A stretch of 10,040 nucleotides of DNA from Thermodesulfatator sp. (GTDB taxonomy: Bacteria > Desulfobacterota > Thermodesulfobacteria > Thermodesulfobacteriales > Thermodesulfobacteriaceae), in the NCBI GenBank assembly GCA_003978075.1, contig QOAM01000126.1:1-10040 (forward strand), in the 5' to 3' direction. Every line of letters begins with the position of its first letter. Position 1 is the first letter of the stretch. The notes below the pieces were generated by a model that saw only the letters and a list, made by a program, of their open reading frames with translations, did not search any database and was not told the DNA's origin. This document shows, in pieces, positions 1 to 7,760 of the stretch. Made by a program: the position numbers and the translations under genes.

Positions 1-689
1 TCGGCCTCCTGCCCCATGCTGGCCCAGACATCGGTATTCACCACCTCCGCCCCGGAGACCGCCTCCACCGGATCCCGGGTGAGCACAATCCGGGCTCCCC
101 GGGAGCGGGCCTCGGAAAGCACGTCTTCAGCCGGGTCGTAGCCCTCCGGGCAGGCCAGGCGCAGCTCGAAGCCCCAAAGGGCCGCAGCCTCGATCCAGGA
201 GTTGGCCATGTTGTTCCCGTCCCCTACCCAGGCCACCTTAAGCCCTTCGAGATCCCGACCGGTCTCCACCACGGTCATGAGGTCGGAAAGCACCTGGCAG
301 GGGTGAAACTTGTCGGAAAGCCCGTTGATCACCGGCACCGTGGCGTAGGCCGCTAGCTCCTCCACCACCTCCTGCCCGAAGGTGCGCACCACCAGCCCAT
401 CCACATAGCGCGAAAGCACCCGGGCCGTGTCTTTGAGAGGCTCGCCCCGGGAGAGCTGGAGGTCGCGAGAAGAAAGAAAGATGGTCTGCCCCCCCAAACG
501 CAACATGGCCGCCTCGAAGGAGACCCGGGTGCGGGTGGAAGGCTTTTCAAAGAGGAGACCCAGGATGCGTCCTAAGAGGGGATGATAAGGGATACCGCCC
601 TTCAGGCGCTTCTTGATCTCCAAACCCCGCTGAATCAAAGAGCGGGCTTCCTCACCCGTCAGATCAAAAAGCCTGCGCAAGTGTCGCAT
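1..689 (-). CDS. argF: Ornithine carbamoyltransferase, N-terminal part (cut by window edge)
   Basis: Ornithine carbamoyltransferase transfers the carbamoyl group of carbamoyl phosphate to ornithine, giving citrulline in cytoplasmic arginine biosynthesis. About 229 of the usual ~305 residues are present; the C-terminus lies beyond position 1. Visible family motifs are the carbamoyl-phosphate loop STRTR (residues 51-55), DTARVLSRY (87-95), HPCQ (129-132), and near the cut end DVWASMGQE, which is diagnostic for this family. The ATG at 689-687 is chosen because GAGGG lies just upstream on the minus strand and the protein then starts at the normal distance before the first motif. The gene points away from the flagellar operon and has no evident functional link to it. 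Aspartate carbamoyltransferase is unlikely because of the HPCQ and DVWASMGQE signatures. Confidence 0.96.
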   Translation of the reverse strand, partial: MRHLRRLFDLTGEEARSLIQRGLEIKKRLKGGIPYHPLLGRILGLLFEKPSTRTRVSFEAAMLRLGGQTIFLSSRDLQLSRGEPLKDTARVLSRYVDGLVVRTFGQEVVEELAAYATVPVINGLSDKFHPCQVLSDLMTVVETGRDLEGLKVAWVGDGNNMANSWIEAAALWGFELRLACPEGYDPAEDVLSEARSRGARIVLTRDPVEAVSGAEVVNTDVWASMGQEA

Positions 690-718
690 TTCTCCCTCAA
701 CCTCGTCCTTTTTCTTGA

Positions 719-746
719 AAGCTACCCTCTTCCCTTAGGATGTCAA
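719..746 (-). promoter_or_regulatory. Candidate sigma-70 type promoter of argF
   Basis: On the minus strand a perfect -35 hexamer TTGACA (746-741) is followed after 16 bases by TAGCTT (724-719), a weak -10. This places the transcription start about 20 bases before the argF ATG, leaving room for the GAGGG ribosome binding site. The -35 match is seen directly; promoter function is inferred. No clear ARG box was found next to it. Confidence 0.4.
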
Positions 747-813
747 GAAAGACCGTAACCCTCCCTGCGGCTTCTCCTCTTTGCCGAAATCCCCCTGTGG
801 TCCGGGGACCTTT

Positions 814-827
814 TTCAAAAATTTGAC
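814..827 (+). promoter_or_regulatory. FleQ-box-like inverted repeat, possible autoregulatory operator
   Basis: Positions 815-826 form a perfect inverted repeat, TCAAA-AA-TTTGA, in an otherwise GC-rich region. The 14-mer 814-827 (TTCAAAAATTTGAC) matches the published Pseudomonas FleQ consensus GTCaNTAAAtTGAC, as I recall it, at 10 of 13 specified positions. It lies just upstream of a gene whose recognition helix resembles that of FleQ and overlaps a TTGACA hexamer. Autoregulation is an inference. The site is short and could be a chance AT-rich palindrome. Confidence 0.35.
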
Positions 828-852
828 AGGAGGTAGAAAAATGTGAAAAAAT
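823..852 (+). promoter_or_regulatory. Possible promoter for the first sigma-54 activator gene (leaderless model)
   Basis: TTGACA (823-828) is followed after 18 bases by AAAAAT (847-852), which matches TATAAT at 4 of 6 positions. If used, transcription would start near 858-860, exactly at the GTG that begins the in-frame activator ORF, giving a leaderless message. This competes with a model in which AGGAGGT at 828-834 acts as a ribosome binding site on a longer transcript. No convincing sigma-54 (-24/-12) promoter was seen in the 690-858 gap. Confidence 0.25.
828..834 (+). promoter_or_regulatory. Strong Shine-Dalgarno AGGAGGT placed before a start-stop codon pair
   Basis: AGGAGGT is the strongest ribosome binding site in this part of the window. 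At ideal distance (6 bases) it faces ATG at 841, but the next codon is TGA (844-846), in frame with the activator. At 8 bases it faces GTG at 843, which is in the wrong frame for the activator. The in-frame GTG at 859 is 24 bases from it, too far for normal initiation. The site is seen directly; which codon it serves is unresolved. Confidence 0.6.
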
Positions 853-858
853 GGTCTC

Positions 859-1809
859 GTGGAGATTTTAGGGAAAAGCCCGGCCATAAAGAAGGTCCTC
901 TCTCTCATCGCAAAGGTTGCCCCCAGGGACAGCACGGTTCTCATTTTGGGGGAATCAGGCACCGGGAAGGAACTGGTGGCCCGGGCCATTCACGCCCGGA
1001 GTCGCCGGCGGAAGGGCCCCTTTGTGCCGGTGAATTGCGGGGCCATCCCTGAGGAACTGCTGGAAAGCGAGCTCTTCGGCTACGAGCGCGGGGCCTTTAC
1101 CGGGGCCTCCCGCAGCAAGCCCGGCCGCTTTGAGCTGGCCCACGGCGGCACCCTCTTCCTGGACGAGGTCTCGGAGATGAGCCCCAAGCTCCAGGTCAAG
1201 CTCCTGAGGGTGCTCCAGGAGAGAGTGGTGGAGCGCCTGGGCTCCGAGGAGCCTCGCCCGGTGGACCTCCGTATCATCGCCGCCACCAATCGGGACCTGG
1301 AAAAAGAGGTGGCTGAGGGACGCTTTCGGGAAGACCTTTATTTCCGCCTAAATGTCATCCCCCTGCGTCTTCCCCCGCTCCGTGAAAGGAGGGAGGACAT
1401 CCCCCTCCTGGCCGAGCATTTCCTCAAAAAATTCTGTGAAAGAGAAGAGGTCCCGCTCAAGCGTCTCTCTCCGGAGGCCCTGGAGTGTCTGAAAAATTAC
1501 TCTTGGCCGGGAAATGTGCGGGAGCTGGAAAACCTCATGGAAAGGCTGGTGGTCTTGGTGGAGGAAGACCTCATCCAGGAAGAGGACCTTCCCGAGCACC
1601 TCCGGGGGTTGAGTCGGCCTCCGGGGCTGATTACGGTGGACATTCCCCCTCAGGGCCTTGACTTGCGCCGGACGCTCCTCGAGATCGAAAAGGCCTTCAT
1701 CCTCAAGGCCCTCGAGCTTTCCGGAGGGGTGCGTACCCAGGCGGCCAAACTCCTGGGGCTCAAGCGCACCACCCTGGTGGAGAAAATGAAGCGCCTGGGC
1801 CTGGAATAG
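859..1809 (+). CDS. FleQ/FlrA-like sigma-54 activator lacking an N-terminal receiver domain
   Basis: This predicted AAA+ enhancer-binding ATPase remodels sigma-54 RNA polymerase. The 316 residues are almost only AAA+ core plus a Fis-type DNA-binding domain. Visible are Walker A GESGTGKE (31-38), an intact sigma-54 contact loop GAFTGA (78-83), Walker B ending in DE (102-103), and a C-terminal helix-turn-helix. PVNCGAIP (57-64), GLDL (266-269) and the recognition helix RTTLVEKM (303-310) match my recollection of Pseudomonas FleQ/Vibrio FlrA, pointing to a flagellar master regulator. FleQ normally carries ~140 extra N-terminal residues; here an in-frame TGA at 844 leaves no room. Of the FleQ c-di-GMP contacts, the Arg equivalent (R42) is kept, but the neighbouring Asn is Ala43 and the LFRS segment is missing. 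The GTG at 859 is the only start consistent with the intact frame but has no nearby Shine-Dalgarno; a one-base indel in the A6 run could restore an earlier GTG start. Confidence 0.88.
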   Translation: MEILGKSPAIKKVLSLIAKVAPRDSTVLILGESGTGKELVARAIHARSRRRKGPFVPVNCGAIPEELLESELFGYERGAFTGASRSKPGRFELAHGGTLFLDEVSEMSPKLQVKLLRVLQERVVERLGSEEPRPVDLRIIAATNRDLEKEVAEGRFREDLYFRLNVIPLRLPPLRERREDIPLLAEHFLKKFCEREEVPLKRLSPEALECLKNYSWPGNVRELENLMERLVVLVEEDLIQEEDLPEHLRGLSRPPGLITVDIPPQGLDLRRTLLEIEKAFILKALELSGGVRTQAAKLLGLKRTTLVEKMKRLGLE

Positions 1810-1837
1810 GTCCTGATCTTGCATATCTTCCTGTGGG

Positions 1838-3754
1838 ATGAAATCCCTCTGGCGAAAAGGATGGCTATTTCTCATTTGGGGGCTCGTGGCTCTTCCGGCC
1901 TGGGCCGTCTCCCCGGAAGAAGACCCCGCCTGGTGGCTGGAGGAGGCCCGCTTTGCCTACCAGCAGGGAGATTTGCTAGGGGCTTTGCAGATCCTTAAAG
2001 AGACGGAAAGACGCTTTCCCGGGAGGATGAGGGGCCCGCTACGGGCCCTCAAGGCCCGGGTGCTTCTGGAGAGCGGGAAGGTGAAAGAGGCAGTAAAAAT
2101 CTTAGAGTCCCTCAGCACCTCTTACGCCCTCTCTCCCGAAGACCTCCTCTTGCTGGCCCAAGGCCAACTCCGGTTGGGTAATTATCCTCAGGCCCTCTTC
2201 TGGGCCCGGCTGGTGGAAAAACAAACCCGCGGGGAGCTGCGCTGTCAGGCCCAAGTGATCCTGGCCCGGGCCTATCTCGCCCAGCAGGCCAAGCGCAAAG
2301 CCGCGCAGGAGGCTCTCAAGGTGCTCGAAGAAGGCCGCTGCTCGGAAAAAAGTCTGGCCCAAGCCCTGGAGGTGCTGTTGGAAAGCGGCTACAACCCCAA
2401 AAAGGCCCAAGAGCTCCTTCAAAGCCGCCCGGGGCTGCGTCTTTACGCCCCGGGGATCTTCAAAGTCCTAGGAGACCGCTGGCTAGCTCAAGGAAAGCTG
2501 GAAAAGGCCCGAGAGGCCTATTTCCGCTATCTCAATCTTTCAGGGGCAGAGGAGGAGGCCCCTGAACTCTTTCTTCGACTGGCGGAAGCGTTCTTTCATC
2601 GAGGCCGCCTCCGCCTGGCCCGCACCTATTACGAGCTCCTGCTTACGGTTTGGCCTCATCGGGACGAGGCCAAGTTCGCCAAATTCCGCCTTTACTACCT
2701 GTCTTATCAATTTAAACGCAAACTCGGGGCCTCCACCTTGAGGGAACGTAAGGCCCTTATCCCCCTGATCAACGAACTGCGGCACAGTCATCCCGGCCAC
2801 CCCCTCACCCGGGAGGCCCACGCCTTGGAGGTGCGTCTTTACCTGGAGGACAAGAAGCCGGAAAAGGCCTTCTGGACCGCTTTGGACTTCCTCAAGCGCT
2901 ATCCCCAGGATCCCCTGGTGAAGGAGGTAAAGCGAGGGCTCTGTGAGGCGGACAACCTCTTCCTGGAGAAGCTCCTGGCGAAAAAGGCCTACTTTCGCCT
3001 CCTCGCCCTCCATCGCCAGGAGGGGAACTTTCTTGAAAAGGCCCGCTGCGGGGCCCATTTCTACTGGCTAGGGAAAACCTACGCCGTCTTTCACCTGAGC
3101 CTCACGAGCACGGCCTACTTCCTTAAGGCCTATCAATTTGGCGTACCCCGGGCCCATCTCCCGGACCTCTATTTGACCCTCATCCGCCGGGCCCTGGAGG
3201 AGGGGCGTCTGGAGGCGGCTGCAGAACTCCTAGAAATCTTCCCCCAAGAGTTTCCCTTTTACCGAAATCACCCTCGTCTTCTACTCCTCAAAGCCCGCTG
3301 GCTTTCACAATCGGGACACCTTCAAGAGGCCCGAAGCCTCTTCGAAGCCCTTCTCTCCCGCAAGGATTTTCCCCGAGAACTTCGTCCCGAGGCCCTGAAC
3401 CTCTTCTTCCAACTGGCCCTCAAGATCAAGGACCTGGATTTGGCCTTTCGCATCCTCCGGGACCCCTCTTACTCCGCCACCGCCGAGGACTACGCCTTTT
3501 TGATCCAGTTGGCCCTGGAAAATGAGGATTACCTCCGGGCCAAAAGGTATCTCCTCGCGGGAAAGAAGCACTTCCCTCAGGCCCTCTCTTTGCGCTGGCT
3601 GGAAGGACTTTATTACGAAAGAAAAGGACGAGAAGAGGAGGCCCTGAAGATCTGGCAGACTCTGGCTAGCGTCAACTCCACCGAGGGACGCCTGGCCCAG
3701 GGCATCCTCCGGGGCCTGCAGCTTATCGAAGAGGCCCGCAAGGTTATATACTGA
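1838..3754 (+). CDS. Exported helical-repeat (TPR-like) protein in the flagellar regulatory locus, function unknown
   Basis: The 638-residue protein begins with a clear Sec signal peptide: basic MKSLWRK, a hydrophobic core, and an AWA cleavage motif before V24. No other membrane span is seen. The rest is alpha-helical repeat sequence with TPR-like pairs, for example around 36-60, 72-95, 212-232, 247-270, 483-507 and 557-610, so it probably is a periplasmic protein-binding solenoid. Four cysteines (C136, C168, C369, C404) could form disulfides. It sits 28 bases after one sigma-54 activator and 4 bases before the next, the position of the FleS/FlrB kinase in Pseudomonas and Vibrio. A structural role at the motor, by analogy to the exported TPR protein PflA of Campylobacter, or a role in assembly sensing is possible but only inferred. 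I do not recognise a named family. The ATG at 1838 lacks a clear ribosome binding site; it is chosen because the signal peptide starts there and an in-frame TGA lies at 1814. Confidence 0.85.
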   Translation: MKSLWRKGWLFLIWGLVALPAWAVSPEEDPAWWLEEARFAYQQGDLLGALQILKETERRFPGRMRGPLRALKARVLLESGKVKEAVKILESLSTSYALSPEDLLLLAQGQLRLGNYPQALFWARLVEKQTRGELRCQAQVILARAYLAQQAKRKAAQEALKVLEEGRCSEKSLAQALEVLLESGYNPKKAQELLQSRPGLRLYAPGIFKVLGDRWLAQGKLEKAREAYFRYLNLSGAEEEAPELFLRLAEAFFHRGRLRLARTYYELLLTVWPHRDEAKFAKFRLYYLSYQFKRKLGASTLRERKALIPLINELRHSHPGHPLTREAHALEVRLYLEDKKPEKAFWTALDFLKRYPQDPLVKEVKRGLCEADNLFLEKLLAKKAYFRLLALHRQEGNFLEKARCGAHFYWLGKTYAVFHLSLTSTAYFLKAYQFGVPRAHLPDLYLTLIRRALEEGRLEAAAELLEIFPQEFPFYRNHPRLLLLKARWLSQSGHLQEARSLFEALLSRKDFPRELRPEALNLFFQLALKIKDLDLAFRILRDPSYSATAEDYAFLIQLALENEDYLRAKRYLLAGKKHFPQALSLRWLEGLYYERKGREEEALKIWQTLASVNSTEGRLAQGILRGLQLIEEARKVIY

Positions 3755-3758
3755 GATT

Positions 3759-5060
<1,302 letters not shown>

Positions 5061-5081
5061 CTCCGTCGGGAGGGCAAAGGC

Positions 5082-5483
5082 ATGTTCGGAAAGCTTTGGG
5101 CCAAGACCTGGGCCGTGGTCTCCGAGAGCCTGCGGCTACGCACCCTGCGCCATGAGGTCCTGGCCTCCAACGTGGCCAATGTGGATACCCCGGGCTACCG
5201 CCGAAAGGACATCCCCTTTCGCAAGCTCATGGAGGCCTATTTGGGAGAGGGGGAGCTTCCTCTGAAAAGGACGCGGAAGAGGCACCTTTCCCGGGCGAAA
5301 ATTCCCCCTGAGCCTCAGGCCCTGGAGGCCCCGGAGACCGGCACCCCCAACAATGTCTCTCTGGAAGAAGAGATGTCGCGCCTGATGGAGAACCACCTCC
5401 TCTATCAGGCCACCCTTCAGGCCCTCAAAAAGGAGATCGAAATGCTCCGTGAGGCCATCACCGAAGGAGGTAAACAGGCATGA
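5082..5483 (+). CDS. flgB: Flagellar proximal rod protein FlgB
   Basis: FlgB is a subunit of the periplasmic proximal rod of the flagellar basal body and is exported by the flagellar type III apparatus. The 133 residues match the family length. The N-terminal rod signature LASNVANVDTPGYRRKDIPF covers residues 27-46, and the C-terminus (MSRLMENHLLYQATLQAL) is the expected helical partner. There is no Sec signal, as expected for an axial protein. The ATG is preceded by GGGAGGG (5068-5074) at 7 bases. The gene starts 21 bases after the upstream activator and its stop overlaps the flgC start in ATGA. Confidence 0.96.
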   Translation: MFGKLWAKTWAVVSESLRLRTLRHEVLASNVANVDTPGYRRKDIPFRKLMEAYLGEGELPLKRTRKRHLSRAKIPPEPQALEAPETGTPNNVSLEEEMSRLMENHLLYQATLQALKKEIEMLREAITEGGKQA

Positions 5484-5887
5484 ACCTCTTTACCGCCCTG
5501 CGCATTGCCTCCACCGGGCTCACCGCCCAGCGGGTGAGGCTCAACATCGCTTCCATGAACCTGGCTAACGCTCAGGTGACCCGTACCGCGGCCGGTGGTC
5601 CTTACCGGGCCAAGGATGTGATCCTGGAGGCCGTGCCCCTGGAGGAGGATCCCGCCTTGGCCGAGGTCCAGGTGAAGGAGATCGTGGACGACCCCTCTCC
5701 CTTCAAGGAGGTCTATGATCCTCACCACCCGGACGCCGACGAGAGGGGTATGGTGAAGTACCCCAATGTGGATGTGCTCACGGAGATGGTGGAACTCCTT
5801 TCCGCCGGGCGGGCCTACGAGGCCAACCTCACGGTAATCACCCTCACCCGGGATCTGGCGGTAAAGACCCTGGATCTCCTGCGTTAG
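5480..5887 (+). CDS. flgC: Flagellar proximal rod protein FlgC
   Basis: FlgC is the second proximal rod subunit, stacking with FlgB on the MS ring. At 135 residues it has the normal length. Motifs seen are the N-terminal LNIASMNLANAQVT (21-34), YPNVD (94-98), and the C-terminal rod signature MVELLSAGRAYEAN (103-116). The usual rod Asn-Leu-Ala-Asn core is kept, although it reads SMNLANAQ instead of the more common AxNxAN form. AAGGAGG (5464-5470) lies 9 bases before the ATG, and the start overlaps the flgB stop by 4 bases, indicating coupled translation. Confidence 0.96.
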   Translation: MNLFTALRIASTGLTAQRVRLNIASMNLANAQVTRTAAGGPYRAKDVILEAVPLEEDPALAEVQVKEIVDDPSPFKEVYDPHHPDADERGMVKYPNVDVLTEMVELLSAGRAYEANLTVITLTRDLAVKTLDLLR

Positions 5888-5898
5888 GAGGTGAGAAG

Positions 5899-6186
5899 AT
5901 GAAGGTCCAGCTCAACCCCCTTCGAAACTTTCCGAGCCAGGGTCCCCAGCAAAAGACCTTGCGGAAAAGGTCTTTCGGGGAGCTCCTGCGAGAGAAGATT
6001 CACGAGGTGGATCAGGACCAGAAGGTCGCTCTGAAGGCCCTGGAGGACCTGGCTTCCGGTCGCCAGACCGATCTCACTCAACTCACCCTGGCCCTTACCA
6101 AGGCCGACCTCTCCTTCCGGCTCCTCCTCCGGGTCCGCAACAAGGTGCTCGAGGCCTATCAGGAAATTATGCGCATGCAGATCTAA
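5899..6186 (+). CDS. fliE: Flagellar MS-ring/rod junction protein FliE
   Basis: FliE links the FliF MS ring to the FlgB/FlgC rod in the periplasm. The 95 residues fit the family (about 95-110). FGELLREKI (26-34) is the usual N-terminal motif, and the protein ends in LEAYQEIMRMQI (84-95), the most recognisable FliE signature. The ribosome binding site AGGAGGTGA (5886-5894) overlaps the flgC stop codon and sits just before the ATG. The gap to flgC is only 11 bases, so the two genes are co-transcribed. Confidence 0.96.
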   Translation: MKVQLNPLRNFPSQGPQQKTLRKRSFGELLREKIHEVDQDQKVALKALEDLASGRQTDLTQLTLALTKADLSFRLLLRVRNKVLEAYQEIMRMQI

Positions 6187-6202
6187 GGCAAGGATTTAGA
6201 AG

Positions 6203-7759
6203 ATGGCCCTGCCCCAACCCCGCGAAGTCCTCCAGCAGCTCCAGAATTTCTATCAGGGACTGGAGCGTAGACAGAAATTCCTCCTCTTGGGGACTCTCCT
6301 TCTCCTTACCACCCTCTTTGTGGGGCTGATCTACTGGGCCTCTCAGCCCCGTTGGGGTCTCCTTTACCGGGGTCTTCCCGAGGAGACCGCTGGCGAGGTG
6401 GTCAATTACCTCAAGAGCAAGAACATCCCTTACCGTCTGGAACCGGATGGGACCATCCGGGTTCCGGAGGAAAAGGTGGCAGAGTTGCGTATGGAGATCG
6501 CGGCCCAGGGTCTGGTGGGCGGGCCGGGCCCGGGCTTTGAACTCTTTGATAGAGGACAGATCGGGGCCACGGAATTCCTGCAGAGGGTGAACTATCAGAG
6601 GGCGCTGGAAGGGGAACTGGCGCGCACCATTATGGCCCTGCGGGCGGTGAAATACGCCCGGGTGCATCTGGCCCTTCCCCGGGAAAGCCTCTTCATCGAG
6701 GAGGAAAAGCCTCCCAAGGCCTCGGTCTTCGTGAGCCTCAAGCCGGGGTTTCACCTGGGGCGCCGGGAGGTCCTGGGGATCGTCAACCTGGTCTCCGGAG
6801 CGGTCCCTGGGCTCACCCCAGAACATATCACCGTGGTGGATCTCAACGGACGGATCCTCTATCGGGGAGAGAAGGAAGAGGAAAAGATCTCGGCCACCCA
6901 GCTGGCTTACAAGCACCGCCTGGAGGAGGCCTACAAAGAGAAAGTGGAGACCCTCCTCTCCCGGGTCCTGGGCCCGGGGAAGGCCGTGGCCCAGGTCTCG
7001 GTGGAGGTGGATTTCGATCGAGGGGCCATCAAGGAGGAGACCTACGATCCGGAGATGACGGCCGTAGTCTCCGAATCGCTGGAGGAGAGCCAAAAAAGCG
7101 CCCGAGGAGCAGGAGGGCCGGCCGGGGTCAAGGGGGCCCTGGCCGGCAAGGTGGAAGGGAGCCTGGCTCCCGCCGGCCAGGCCGGGGTCTCCTTCAGCAA
7201 GAAGGTCATTCGTAATTACGAACCCAGCCACACGGTAAAAGAGGTGTCTCTCTCCCCAGGCAAGATCAAGCGACTTTCGGTGGCGGTGGTGGTGGACCAG
7301 AAGGCCCTCCCCCAGGGACAGGAAGGTGCTAAACTGGAATGGATAGAAAAACTGGTCAAAGGGGCTGTAGGGTACAACCCGGACCGGGGAGATGTGGTGG
7401 AGGTCTCGGCCCAGCCCTTCCATGTGGAGGAGGTGAAGGGGCCGGTGGTGTGGCTGGAATACGCGAGTCGTTTGATTAAACCCCTGGTAGAGCTCCTTAT
7501 CGTCTTACTGGTCCTCTTGCTGGTGGTGCGGCCCCTTCTCAAGGCCCTGGTGGAGAAAAAGCCGGCTCCCGAGGCCCTGGAGGAAGCCGAAGCTCCCACG
7601 GAATTGCCACCGGAAGAGGAGGAAGCCAAGCCCCTGCCTCAGGAGATGGCCCTGGGGATCGTCCAGAGCAGTCCGGAGCGGGCGGCCATATTGATAAAGA
7701 AGTGGCTTCTTGAGGAAAGCGCCGAGGAGCGGGCCCGAGCTTTGAAGGAGGCCGCCTAA
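6203..7759 (+). CDS. fliF: Flagellar MS-ring protein FliF
   Basis: FliF forms the inner-membrane MS ring on which the rotor, rod and export gate are built. The 518 residues are typical of the family (about 520-560). A first membrane span lies at about 26-45 and a second at about 424-447. Between them are the periplasmic ring-building domains, with PRWGLLYRGL (49-58), EFLQRVNYQRALEGELARTI (124-143), VKYARVHLALPRESLF (149-164) and NYEPSHTV (338-345). The region 300-330 is a Gly/Ala/Pro-rich linker of low complexity. The acidic cytoplasmic tail ends in a helix (PERAAILIKKWLLEES) that matches the FliG-binding segment. AAGGA (6190-6194) precedes the ATG. The stop is one base before fliG. Confidence 0.97.
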   Translation: MALPQPREVLQQLQNFYQGLERRQKFLLLGTLLLLTTLFVGLIYWASQPRWGLLYRGLPEETAGEVVNYLKSKNIPYRLEPDGTIRVPEEKVAELRMEIAAQGLVGGPGPGFELFDRGQIGATEFLQRVNYQRALEGELARTIMALRAVKYARVHLALPRESLFIEEEKPPKASVFVSLKPGFHLGRREVLGIVNLVSGAVPGLTPEHITVVDLNGRILYRGEKEEEKISATQLAYKHRLEEAYKEKVETLLSRVLGPGKAVAQVSVEVDFDRGAIKEETYDPEMTAVVSESLEESQKSARGAGGPAGVKGALAGKVEGSLAPAGQAGVSFSKKVIRNYEPSHTVKEVSLSPGKIKRLSVAVVVDQKALPQGQEGAKLEWIEKLVKGAVGYNPDRGDVVEVSAQPFHVEEVKGPVVWLEYASRLIKPLVELLIVLLVLLLVVRPLLKALVEKKPAPEALEEAEAPTELPPEEEEAKPLPQEMALGIVQSSPERAAILIKKWLLEESAEERARALKEAA

Positions 7760-7760
7760 G

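Noticed and set aside
799..815. GGTC-CGGG-GACC followed by TTTTT, terminator-like
   Set aside because: The stem is only 4 pairs and no plus-strand gene upstream needs termination, so it is probably chance.
844..846. TGA read as selenocysteine in the activator leader
   Set aside because: No SECIS-like hairpin was seen directly downstream, and residue 2 of a regulator is not a plausible selenocysteine site.
843..1052. Plus-strand GTG frame of 69 codons with a good ribosome binding site
   Set aside because: After a few codons it is only the out-of-frame reading of the activator gene. The start itself is discussed as a finding, but the 69-residue product is not proposed as a protein.
1348..1875. 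Minus-strand open frame of 175 codons opposite the first activator
   Set aside because: It is a shadow of the AAA+ coding sequence; the plus-strand frame has all catalytic motifs.
7157..7171. Perfect 15-base palindrome GGGAGCC-T-GGCTCCC in fliF
   Set aside because: It lies in the Gly/Ala/Pro linker, where GC-rich codons generate such palindromes readily; no regulatory context.
6167..7423. Long minus-strand open frame of 418 codons opposite fliF
   Set aside because: It is antisense to a clear full-length fliF, has low-complexity His/Leu/Gly-rich content typical of a GC-rich shadow frame, and matches no family I recognise.
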